Of a stretch of DNA of 64,000 bases, positions 34,563 through 42,745 are shown piece by piece; positions within the stretch are counted from its first letter, which is position 1, and each line of letters begins with the position of its first letter. The stretch lies in the NCBI RefSeq assembly GCF_020731415.2, contig NZ_CP088275.1, positions 455,836-519,835 of the forward strand, read 5' to 3'. The notes beneath the pieces were generated by a model that ran no database searches, was not told the DNA's origin, and saw only the letters and a program-made list of their open reading frames with translations. Source of the DNA: Phyllobacterium sp. T1293. Lineage in GTDB: Bacteria > Pseudomonadota > Alphaproteobacteria > Rhizobiales > Rhizobiaceae. A program made the position numbers and the translations under genes.

Positions 34563-35039
34563 TTAATCTGGATATCTGAGCAGTCCGGCAAAAACGCCGG
34601 GTTCGGAATCGGCAATCGGCGTTGCTCCGACTGCACGGACGTAAAAATCGACGGGACCGACATCACCGATCGCCGCGTAGCCATAGCCCTGCACGCGCAT
34701 ATCGAGCAGGCAGGCAAGCAGTAGGCAGTGGCCAATGCCTGCACCCCGTGCCTCCTCACTGACACCTGTTGGTCCGAAAAAACCGCGCGCAATGGCATCG
34801 TAACAGGCAAAGCCGACGAGCTTGCCATTCTTGGTCGCAATGAAACAGGCCGATGGTTGCCGGGTGCAGGCAATGGTGGCTTCGCTTGCCCAGCCGGGTC
34901 CAAATTCCTGTTTGATCCAGTCTGAAACAAGACCGAGTTCGGGAGCGAGCACCCGGCGAACCGCAATACCTGCATCAGCCAGACGCTGATCAAGTTCCGG
35001 CTTTGGTTCAAGCGCATATAGTCTGACAAGAAGGTCCAT
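34563..35039 (-). CDS. GNAT family N-acetyltransferase, paralogue of 16383-16862
   Basis: A 158-residue acetyltransferase. It shares with the first-operon GNAT the segments TRQPSAC, LVGFACYDA, ARGFFGPTGV and GPVDFY, and the acetyl-CoA loop EEARGAGIGHCL. AGGGG sits seven bases before the ATG. It lies between the ATPase gene (15 bases) and the GH20 gene (17 bases), so it is made with both. The repeated pairing of this GNAT with a hexosaminidase and an Opp-type importer suggests an amino-sugar substrate, which is an inference. Confidence 0.87.
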   Translation of the reverse strand: MDLLVRLYALEPKPELDQRLADAGIAVRRVLAPELGLVSDWIKQEFGPGWASEATIACTRQPSACFIATKNGKLVGFACYDAIARGFFGPTGVSEEARGAGIGHCLLLACLLDMRVQGYGYAAIGDVGPVDFYVRAVGATPIADSEPGVFAGLLRYPD

Positions 35040-35054
35040 CTGATACCCCTTTAA

Positions 35055-35996
35055 TCAGGCTGCTTCGCCAAGTGTGCGGACAAAATGGTTGGGACCAACC
35101 TTATCCACCCCGTCGGATGATGGCCGGGATATCTGACGGATTTTTTCCGCATGCTGGAGAAACCGTGCGCTGTCGCCCGGCACGAACGGCTGATACGGAT
35201 CAGGCACGGCCGAAAGCAGCAGCTTGGTATAGGGATGACGAGGATCAGTAATAACAGACATTGTATCTCCCCACTCGACCATCTGTCCGGCAAACATCAC
35301 CACGATTTCTTCGGCTACATGCGCCGCCGTTGCTATGTCATGGGTGATGTAAAGCAGGGCCAGGTTACGCTCACGCTTTATGCCTGAAAGCAGTTCAAGA
35401 ATACCGAGACGGATCGAGACATCGAGCATCGACGTTGGCTCGTCAGCCACAAGAACTTCCGGCTGCACGGCCAGAGCGCGTGCAATGTTCACCCGCTGAC
35501 GCTGCCCGCCGGAGAGTTCGTGCGGAAACTTATGTGCAGTCAAAATCGGATCAAGCCCCACGCTCTCAAGCAAGGCGTCGACACCATCCGCTGCGCCCTT
35601 TCTACCCTTGACATGACCATGCAGTTTCAGCGGTCGAACCAGATGGTGCCCAACGGAGAATACAGGATTGAGTGAGGCAAATGGGTCCTGAAAAACCATC
35701 TGCACGGCACGGCGATAAGACTTTTCCTCAGTTCCTGAGCCAACGGTAGTGACATCATTGCCGCGGAAAAGCATCGTGCCCGATGTGGGCCGATCCATCC
35801 GTGCGATAATGCGCGCGCAGGTTGTCTTTCCGCAGCCGGACTCACCCACAAGCGCCAGCGCCCTGCCCGGCACCAACGAAAAGGATATACCGCGCAAAGC
35901 ATGAACAAGACCAAAGGATCGCGTGATATCTTCAAGCGCAATCACCGATGATGTCTCGGTTGCTTGCGCGCCCTTAATGTCAGGAATGGCGTTCAT
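35055..35996 (-). CDS. Opp/Dpp-type ABC transporter ATPase (DppF/OppF-like), second operon
   Basis: The 313-residue ATPase of the second importer: Walker A GESGCGKTT (51-59), signature LSGGQRQRV, Walker B region LVADEPTSMLD, and the C-terminal DPRHPYTKLLLSAVPDPYQP. ATG at 35996 overlaps the stop of the partner ATPase (ATGA); a longer frame from 36050 would reach into that gene. It matches the 9975-10901 protein in layout and motifs. Confidence 0.9.
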   Translation of the reverse strand: MNAIPDIKGAQATETSSVIALEDITRSFGLVHALRGISFSLVPGRALALVGESGCGKTTCARIIARMDRPTSGTMLFRGNDVTTVGSGTEEKSYRRAVQMVFQDPFASLNPVFSVGHHLVRPLKLHGHVKGRKGAADGVDALLESVGLDPILTAHKFPHELSGGQRQRVNIARALAVQPEVLVADEPTSMLDVSIRLGILELLSGIKRERNLALLYITHDIATAAHVAEEIVVMFAGQMVEWGDTMSVITDPRHPYTKLLLSAVPDPYQPFVPGDSARFLQHAEKIRQISRPSSDGVDKVGPNHFVRTLGEAA

Positions 35997-36808
35997 GCGG
36001 GCCTCCTTTCCATGGCATTCATGCTGGGCAGGCTGGGAATCGCGCCCCATAATCGTTTGGTATAGTCATGCACAGGCGCACGGCTGACCTGCTTGACATC
36101 GCCAACCTCAACCAGTTCCCCCTTCAGCATCACGCCGATCCGATGACATATCTGGGCCATCAAATGCAGATCATGCGTTATGAACAATACCGAGAAACCA
36201 TGGCTCTTCTGCAGGTCCACGACCTGTTCAAGGATTTCCCGCTGCACCACCACGTCAAGCGCCGTTGTCGGCTCGTCCATGATGATCAACTCCGGGCTGA
36301 GAGCCAGGCAGATGGCTATCACAATGCGCTGGCGCATGCCGCCGCTGAACTGGTGCGGATAGTTGGAAAGCCGGTCAACAGGAATACCGACAAGCCGGAA
36401 CATTTCTTCCGCCCGCGCCCGCGACTTCTCGCGGTTGCAACCGGTATGGCGAGATAACACATCATGAAATTGTGCCTCGACCCGCATCAAGGGATTGAGC
36501 GAGTTCATGGCGCTCTGAAACACCATGCCAATGCGTTTCCACCGCACCGCTTGCAGTGCCCGCTCGGTCATACCGAGCAGATCCTGTCCATCAAGCAGGA
36601 TCTCTCCACCCGCCACCCATGCCGGTGGTTTGGCAAGGCGCGTGATCGCATAGGCTATTGTGCTCTTGCCGCAGCCCGATTCCCCGGCAAGACCGAAAAG
36701 TTCGCCGCGGCCAATGTCGAAAGACACATTCTTCACAGCATTGAAAACGCCTTTGTCGAGCAGATAATCAACACTGAGATTGCGAATTTGCAGAAGTGCA
36801 TTGCTCAT
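35993..36808 (-). CDS. Opp/Dpp-type ABC transporter ATPase (DppD/OppD-like), second operon
   Basis: A 271-residue ATPase, the same length as its counterpart in the first operon. Walker A is GESGCGKST (42-50), the signature FSGGMRQRI, and Walker B region LIIMDEPTTALD. Like its counterpart it is shorter than standard OppD/DppD at the C-terminus (ends soon after VHDYTKRLWGAIPSLPS). It overlaps both neighbours by four bases. Confidence 0.9.
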   Translation of the reverse strand: MSNALLQIRNLSVDYLLDKGVFNAVKNVSFDIGRGELFGLAGESGCGKSTIAYAITRLAKPPAWVAGGEILLDGQDLLGMTERALQAVRWKRIGMVFQSAMNSLNPLMRVEAQFHDVLSRHTGCNREKSRARAEEMFRLVGIPVDRLSNYPHQFSGGMRQRIVIAICLALSPELIIMDEPTTALDVVVQREILEQVVDLQKSHGFSVLFITHDLHLMAQICHRIGVMLKGELVEVGDVKQVSRAPVHDYTKRLWGAIPSLPSMNAMERRPA

Positions 36809-37707
36809 CGTGCAGCCTCCAATTCGCGTGTGCGCAGACGATTGAGCCGCAACCAGCGGCGAAGTGCCGGACCAGAACGCAGTTGCGGATTGGCGATTTC
36901 GTCAAAGGTGAAGTTGAGCAGTGAAAGCCCAAGCCCGACCAGAACGATGCCAGCACAGGGCACTGCGATATCCCACCATGCACCAACGATAATCGCTGAC
37001 GAGTTCTGTGCGTTGTAAAGCATGGTGCCCCACGTCACATTCAATGGATCGCCAAAGCCAAGATATTCCAATGTCGTCTGGGCAACGATGGCATAGATAA
37101 TACTGCCGACGAGATTGAGCGCGATAAGTGGCAGGAGATTAGGCACGACCTCGACAAATACGATCCGCCAGTTCGGCTCACCCACCATGCGCGCAGCGAC
37201 AACAAATTCGCGGTTGCGCAAAGCCAATGTCTGAGAACGCGTCATGCGCGCGCCCCATGGCCAAGATGTCAGCGCTATAATAGCCATGATGGCAACAGGT
37301 CCCACTGTACCAGCAAACGAAGCCAGCAGGATCAACAGCGGAATATTGGGAATGACAAGCACCGCATTGGTCAGGAGGTCGAGAATATTGTCGGTGCGTC
37401 CGCCAAAATAACCACCGGCAAGGCCGATCAATGTACCGAGTACGGTGATGAATATTCCGGTTGCAAAGCCTATCGTCAGGGATGACCGGGCACCCCAGAC
37501 AAATTGACCGAAAACATCACGGCCCATTTTTGTGGTGCCCATGACATGTTCAATGCTGGGTGGCTGATGCGAGCGACCGACACGCGCAGCTGGATCGTTC
37601 GGGGCAAGGATCGGCGCGAACAGAGCCATCAGGCACAATGCGATGACGATAGCCAGACCAACGACGGCCTTCTTCTGGCGTAACAGGAGTTTCAGTCCGG
37701 CGTTCAT
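36805..37707 (-). CDS. Opp/Dpp-type ABC permease (DppC-like), second operon
   Basis: A 300-residue inner-membrane permease with the N-terminal span AVVGLAIVIALCLMALFAPI, the RVGRSHQPPSIEHVMGTTKM segment, and the loop FVVAARMVGEPNWRIVFVEV that contacts the ATPases. The stop overlaps the ATPase start and the start overlaps the DppB-like gene. The RVGR-HQPPS segment is shared with the first-operon permease and supports a common origin. Confidence 0.9.
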   Translation of the reverse strand: MNAGLKLLLRQKKAVVGLAIVIALCLMALFAPILAPNDPAARVGRSHQPPSIEHVMGTTKMGRDVFGQFVWGARSSLTIGFATGIFITVLGTLIGLAGGYFGGRTDNILDLLTNAVLVIPNIPLLILLASFAGTVGPVAIMAIIALTSWPWGARMTRSQTLALRNREFVVAARMVGEPNWRIVFVEVVPNLLPLIALNLVGSIIYAIVAQTTLEYLGFGDPLNVTWGTMLYNAQNSSAIIVGAWWDIAVPCAGIVLVGLGLSLLNFTFDEIANPQLRSGPALRRWLRLNRLRTRELEAAR

Positions 37708-38687
37708 GTGCGTGCCTCCCTGATGCGCGGATCAACAACGCCGTAGATGAGATCAACCAGCAGATTTGCTCCCAGAGTAGCCAGCGTCATCAGCAGGAGC
37801 TGTCCCTGAATAACCGGATAATCACGAGCGACACTCGCTGTATAAAGCGTGAGGCCAAGACCGGGATAGTTGAAGACAATTTCGGTAACGATGGAGCCGC
37901 CGAACACAGCGCCAAGCATGAGGGCAAGATTGGTCAGCACGGGCAGCATGGCATTGCGGGCGGCATAACCAAACATAACAGCGGTTTCGCTAAGGCCTTT
38001 GGCGCGGCCCATGGTGACATAATCCTCGCCCAGCACTGAAATCATGCTGGTTCGCATGGTCGTCTGGAATTCACCGATGAGATAAGGCGAGAGTGTCAGA
38101 ACCGGCATGATTGCATGAAGAAAGACGCTGCCAAAGAACGTAAAATTTAAACCGGGATCGAGATTGGGGTTGTAGGCATAGCCAACCGGAAGCCAGCGAA
38201 GAGCAACACCGAAAGTGAAAAGTGTGGCCAGAGCGATGACAACGGATGGCACGGCAATCATCATGATGGAAAGCGGTGAGACGATGGAATCAAATCGTCC
38301 CCCTCGTCGCCATGCGGCCAGCGCTCCCAATGTTGTCCCGATGCAAAGGGAAAAGATTATGGCTGTAATAACGAAAAAGGCTGTCCATCCGGCAGAACGG
38401 CCAAGAACTTCCACCACGGTCTGTGGGTAGTATTTTACCGAGACCCCAAGATCGAGCGTGGCCAGTCCTTTCAGATAGTCGAGGAATTGCTCCCACAGAG
38501 GCTGCTGTACCGCACCAAACCGGGCCTTGATCGCTTCGATTGCAGCCGGTGTCGCACGCGGGCCAAGCTGCGCAATCATTCCATCAACAGGGCTCCCCGG
38601 CATCAGCCGGGGAACGAGAAAATTGACAACAATGGCAAATAGAAACGCTACGCCATAGATAGCAAGCCGGTGCAGAGGGAGCCGCAT
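37704..38687 (-). CDS. Opp/Dpp-type ABC permease (DppB-like), second operon
   Basis: A 327-residue permease with the family opening (LHRLAIYGVAFLFAIVVNF), FLVPRLMPGSPVDG, and the late VFNYPGLGLTLYTASVARD followed by the last membrane span. The start overlaps the binding-protein stop by one base (TGATG), so translation is coupled. MGRAKGLS in the loop is identical in the first-operon protein. Confidence 0.9.
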   Translation of the reverse strand: MRLPLHRLAIYGVAFLFAIVVNFLVPRLMPGSPVDGMIAQLGPRATPAAIEAIKARFGAVQQPLWEQFLDYLKGLATLDLGVSVKYYPQTVVEVLGRSAGWTAFFVITAIIFSLCIGTTLGALAAWRRGGRFDSIVSPLSIMMIAVPSVVIALATLFTFGVALRWLPVGYAYNPNLDPGLNFTFFGSVFLHAIMPVLTLSPYLIGEFQTTMRTSMISVLGEDYVTMGRAKGLSETAVMFGYAARNAMLPVLTNLALMLGAVFGGSIVTEIVFNYPGLGLTLYTASVARDYPVIQGQLLLMTLATLGANLLVDLIYGVVDPRIREART

Positions 38688-40432
38688 CAGCCGTTGCTCC
38701 CGCCAGCCTTCTCATCTACCGGATGCAGGCGCAAAAGATGGATGAGCCGCATCCTGTTGTTCTCGTGGTTTTCCGGGTTCAAAGCCGGATCATCTTTTGA
38801 AACCCAACCGGTGAAGCGTTTTGTGGAAAATTGATACCAGGTCGGACCATTGAAGAGGGGCACAACCGGGAAGTTATCAGCAACGACCAGTTGGATCTGG
38901 TTAAAGATCGCCTTGCGTTCTTCGATCGTCGTTGCTCGCTTGTAATCGCTGAAAAGCTTATCGAGGTCAGGATTGGAATAGCGGGATGGTGCGCCGGTGA
39001 TACGGCCGCCAAACGCTGTTGCCAGCGATTGATAGTAACCGCGAAAAGGCGTTGGTCCATCGGCGCGTGAATTGATCAGAGTATCGAAATTACCCTCGAC
39101 GATCTGTTTGCCCCATTGCTCATATTCCGGCGTGGTAACGGAAACATTGATCCCGACCTTGCGCAGGCCTTCGGCAGCGATCTGCACGGCATCGATCCAG
39201 TCGGTCCAGCCATTGGGGACCATGATTGAAAAGGCAATCGGCTCGCCTTTTGGTGTCGCGCGGAAACCATCTGCGCCTTTGGCATATCCAGCATCATCAA
39301 GCGCCTTGCTGGCCTTGTCGATATCATAGGCCATCCATTCATCCTGAGCTTTTTCAGCATCAGGATTGCGCCAGCTGTCGAAGCGCGGCGGAAGGCCACT
39401 GGCATGCAGATTGACCACGGGATAACCGAAACCTGCAATGTCGACCATTGCTGTCCTGTCCATCACCAGACTGATCGCATGACGAAATGCGATATCATTG
39501 AACGCAGCGGCATTGCCGGGCTTGGTCGTCTTGAGATTCATCTGGAAGGCAACGGTTTCAGCCGATGGCTGCCAGTAGTGATTGTGCTTCGGGTCGAGCG
39601 AAACGTAGGTCTTTTCAATTTCCGGGATGAATGATCCGAACCAATCCATCTGCCCATCAGGCAGGGTGGCCAGCACCTGATCATTGCCTGAGATTTGCGG
39701 TAGTTTCAGGCAATCAATTTTCAGCGATGCGGCATCCCAATAGTTGGGATTGCGGCACTGTTCATAGACTTGCGGTGTGAACCGGCGAATCTCGGTCATT
39801 GGTCCGGAGCCAACGGGATTCTCATTCTTGAAGGCAAGCGGGTCGGCAATGTCTTTCCAGATGTGCTCTGGAACGACAGGCAGATCAGACAACGATTCCG
39901 GGAAATGCGTATCAACATCCTTGAGAGTGATCTTGACCTCGGTTGGCGATGGCGCTTCCACGGAAGCAATGCTGTCGGCTACCCCTACAAAATCAAGCAC
40001 CGGGTTTTTACGCATAAGTTCAATCGTGAACTTTACATCGGCAGCGGTGAGGGGTTTTCCATCTGACCACTTCACCCCTTCGCGAATGGTATAGGTGATC
40101 GATTTCAGATCGTCGGCAAATTTAAAGCCCGTCGCCAAACGATATGTGGGCTTGCCATTATCGAGTTCGTTGAACACGACAAGCGGTTCATAAACGAAAT
40201 CAAGCGTACTCTGGCGGCGGCCGCCCACATCAAACGGGTTGAAGTTACGCACCCAGCTTGTCTGCTCTTCAATGTGCATGGTGAGGAGCGCTTCAGCGGA
40301 GGCACGCGTTGTGCCTGACAAAGGGCTGGCGGCAAGAAGCGCGAGGCCAATAATGCCCGCTGCGGGAAGAAAGTGCGTTAGTCGGGAAGTAATCGAGAGT
40401 CGGCGTGTTACGGCGTTCCTATTCAAGGTCAT
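38687..40432 (-). CDS. Extracellular solute-binding protein family 5, second operon
   Basis: Periplasmic binding protein of 581 residues; a long signal region ends near residue 47 (RASAEALL). It shares with the 13637-15289 protein SWVRNFNPF, STLDFVYEPLV, HIWKDIADP, GSGPMTEI, YEQCRNPNYWDAASLKIDC and the C-terminal RLIHLL-L-PV, so the two are paralogues. The family's chito- and cello-oligosaccharide binders share this layout, while annotation by homology usually says peptide. The ATG at 40432 follows GGGATGAGAC. It is the first gene of the operon that ends with GNAT and GH20. Confidence 0.9.
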   Translation of the reverse strand: MTLNRNAVTRRLSITSRLTHFLPAAGIIGLALLAASPLSGTTRASAEALLTMHIEEQTSWVRNFNPFDVGGRRQSTLDFVYEPLVVFNELDNGKPTYRLATGFKFADDLKSITYTIREGVKWSDGKPLTAADVKFTIELMRKNPVLDFVGVADSIASVEAPSPTEVKITLKDVDTHFPESLSDLPVVPEHIWKDIADPLAFKNENPVGSGPMTEIRRFTPQVYEQCRNPNYWDAASLKIDCLKLPQISGNDQVLATLPDGQMDWFGSFIPEIEKTYVSLDPKHNHYWQPSAETVAFQMNLKTTKPGNAAAFNDIAFRHAISLVMDRTAMVDIAGFGYPVVNLHASGLPPRFDSWRNPDAEKAQDEWMAYDIDKASKALDDAGYAKGADGFRATPKGEPIAFSIMVPNGWTDWIDAVQIAAEGLRKVGINVSVTTPEYEQWGKQIVEGNFDTLINSRADGPTPFRGYYQSLATAFGGRITGAPSRYSNPDLDKLFSDYKRATTIEERKAIFNQIQLVVADNFPVVPLFNGPTWYQFSTKRFTGWVSKDDPALNPENHENNRMRLIHLLRLHPVDEKAGGSNG

Positions 40433-40479
40433 GTCTCATCCCCATTTTCAAATGATTGGCGTCGTTTTGTTCCCTTTAG

Positions 40480-40501
40480 ATCAATCAATTTGATTTAATG
40501 C
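40480..40501. promoter_or_regulatory. Putative ROK operator before the second Opp operon
   Basis: ATCAA-tcaat-TTGAT (40480-40494) continues as TTGATTTAATGC (40490-40501). The last 12 bases are identical to 2701-2712 and the inverted-repeat spacing is the same. It lies 48-70 bases before the binding-protein start. Control by the ROK protein at 1433-2647 is an inference. Confidence 0.5.
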
Positions 40502-40720
40502 TAGGCATGGAGATATGCGCTTGTCAACAGCCACAATTTTGCCACACAATCCAACGCCGGATTTCGGGGAAACTGGCGGAAAGTGACCAAACCGATGATC
40601 GATAGCCTGCCAAGAATCACTTGGCCGGATCATTTCCGCATCATCATCATGGAGATCCGGATAATGGTGCCGCGAGACCATCCAATTACAGTTTGAAAGA
40701 AGGTGTCTATTCGAGAGTGA

Positions 40721-41290
40721 TCATCGCAGATATTTTTCCGCAGCCAGCGCGAGGCACTTTTTAAAAGCCGTAAGGTCTGTGAGAATGTCGGCATCCGAGA
40801 CAGTGTTTCTAATGAATACGCCACCACGCGAAACGATGCCACCATCCAGCATGAGGTTGTCAGCCATGTCAAAGTCCTCGACACTCAAACCGTCGGCGCC
40901 GGTCAGCCTGCCTTCCGCGTCGGAGATGACTTTTCCCTTGTAGTAATTCCTGCTGGTGCGCTCGAGATAGCTTTCAGCGACGTTCGTGTAGCCATAAACA
41001 TGCCGGCCCAAGGCACACATAAAGCCAAGCTCGAAAGCTGTTCCAACATCGGCGCTGATCCCGCGAAATGGCGTCAGATTCGCTATGATCAAGTCGGAAG
41101 CCTGCATGAGCCTTTCATCTATGGCACTGATCGCAAGTCCACGCTCATACTTGCTGTTAGTGGGCGGAATTTCCAGATCGCCGGGTGCAAGCGGCGTAAA
41201 TCCGGCCACGCGTGCCAATTCAGCTTTATGCGCCAAAACTTCTCTTGCATTGCTCAAAAAGACCTCAGGGCCAGCCAGATATACTTTCAT
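40721..41290 (-). CDS. Nucleoside 2-deoxyribosyltransferase family protein
   Basis: A 189-residue protein starting MKVYLAGPEVFLSNAREV, with SDLIIANLTPFRG and the catalytic region DVGTAFELGF, where E87 is the expected nucleophile and D81 a helper. Members exchange or hydrolyse the base of deoxynucleosides or related N-ribosides. ATG at 41290 with GGGGAGG upstream is preferred over a longer frame from 41383 that adds an unrelated hydrophobic stretch. It stands alone, so its substrate is open; nucleotide clean-up or salvage is likely. Confidence 0.8.
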   Translation of the reverse strand: MKVYLAGPEVFLSNAREVLAHKAELARVAGFTPLAPGDLEIPPTNSKYERGLAISAIDERLMQASDLIIANLTPFRGISADVGTAFELGFMCALGRHVYGYTNVAESYLERTSRNYYKGKVISDAEGRLTGADGLSVEDFDMADNLMLDGGIVSRGGVFIRNTVSDADILTDLTAFKKCLALAAEKYLR

Positions 41291-41523
41291 GATCTTTGTG
41301 CCTCCCCACAGAATTTGCAGGCTAAAACTATTGCTGAAATGCAACAGCGACACAACCAATCGCTCGGGTTCAAACGAAAACACACGCTTTCCGCGAGCAT
41401 GATCAGTTGCGTGATAAAACCGTTACATAACTCTATTACCGACGAGGCAGACAGCGATTCCTACTGTCCGTTGTGAAGCAATTCGGCCAAGCAACTTTCC
41501 AATAGATTGTGTGGAGATCACCC

Positions 41524-42603
41524 ATGACCATCAAGAGCTTACTTCTCGGCTCTGCTGCAGCTCTGGTTGCAGTAACTGGCGCTCGCGCTGCTGATGCAGT
41601 TGTTGTAGCTGAACCAGAAGCCGTTGAATATGTTCGCGTTTGCGACACGTACGGCAAAGGCTTTTTCTATATCCCCGGCACGGAAACATGTCTGAAAATC
41701 GGTGGATATCTGCGTTACGACGCCAAGGGCGGCGATGATGTCTACAAGGGCGGCGAATTCGGAACCTGGCAGAAGAAGACCCGCGCCACGGTTCGCTTCG
41801 ATGCCCGTTCGGAAACCGAACTTGGCACCCTGCGTTCCTTCATCGAAACACGTTTCGATTACACGAACGGTTCCAACAGCGGCGGCACGATCCCGCAGGC
41901 TTTCATTGAGCTCGGCGGTTTCCGCATCGGTGAAGTCGATGAAATCTTCGGTACGTGGACAGGTGATGCCGGCAACGTCATCAACGATGACGTCATCAAC
42001 TACCAGTCCGGTTACAGCAACCAGGTCAGCTATACGTTCAATGCTGGCAATGGCTTCTCCGCCATCATTGGTGCTGAACAAGGTCAGACACAGACGGCCA
42101 GCTATTTCAACTACGACTATCGTATCGACGATTACATGCCGCATGTGCTCGCCGGTGCAAAGTACGAACAGTCCTGGGGCAAGATTTCCGGTATCGTCGG
42201 CTATGACTCCAAGATCGAGGAATGGGCCGGCAAGCTGCGCCTGGACGTGAAGTTCACGGACACTGTTTCTGCATGGGTCATGGGTGGCTATCAGTCAAAC
42301 TATGACGATGCAGCTCTCGGTCAACGCAACTGGTTTGGTACCTGGGAAGGCGACTATGCCGTTTGGGGTGGTATTGCTGCCAAGGTTTCTGACAAGGCAA
42401 CTGTCAATGCACAGGTTGCATACGAATCCGAAGGCACTGTTGCTGCTGCTTTGAACGTGGGCTACGAAATCGTCCCCGGTTTCATGATCATGCCTGAAGT
42501 CAACTACACGAAGTTCGATGGTGCCCGTAAGGACTACTCAATTGCTCACGGCGGCAATGATGACGCATTTGGCGGCGCCATCCGTTTCCAGCGCAACTTC
42601 TAA
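41524..42603 (+). CDS. Outer-membrane porin, Omp2a/Omp2b type (second copy)
   Basis: A 359-residue porin with the same signal peptide (cut after GARA), the same mature N-terminus including C40 and C56, and the same C-terminal RFQRNF as the copy at 24242-25342. Differences collect in the loops: the region after residue 65 (AKGGDDVYKGGEFGTWQKKT versus AGGGDDPYLGG) and the loop after DDVINYQSGYSN. GGAG is seven bases before the ATG. Both genes face the same way, 17 kb apart, with unrelated flanking genes. Confidence 0.95.
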   Translation: MTIKSLLLGSAAALVAVTGARAADAVVVAEPEAVEYVRVCDTYGKGFFYIPGTETCLKIGGYLRYDAKGGDDVYKGGEFGTWQKKTRATVRFDARSETELGTLRSFIETRFDYTNGSNSGGTIPQAFIELGGFRIGEVDEIFGTWTGDAGNVINDDVINYQSGYSNQVSYTFNAGNGFSAIIGAEQGQTQTASYFNYDYRIDDYMPHVLAGAKYEQSWGKISGIVGYDSKIEEWAGKLRLDVKFTDTVSAWVMGGYQSNYDDAALGQRNWFGTWEGDYAVWGGIAAKVSDKATVNAQVAYESEGTVAAALNVGYEIVPGFMIMPEVNYTKFDGARKDYSIAHGGNDDAFGGAIRFQRNF

Positions 42604-42692
42604 TATCTGATAAAAATTTGGCGATGCCGCGATTGAAGCGACATCGCCAGATAGCAAAGTTGATACGATCTCCAGTCAAATCCTTTGCAGAA

Positions 42693-42720
42693 ACGGCGAG
42701 CCGCAAAGCTCGCCGTTTTT
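42693..42720 (+). terminator. Terminator of the second porin
   Basis: ACGGCGAGC / GCTCGCCGT stem with a six-base loop, followed by TTTT, 90 bases after the porin stop. Confidence 0.85.
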
Positions 42721-42745
42721 CATTTTATAGCGGTATCAAGACCCA

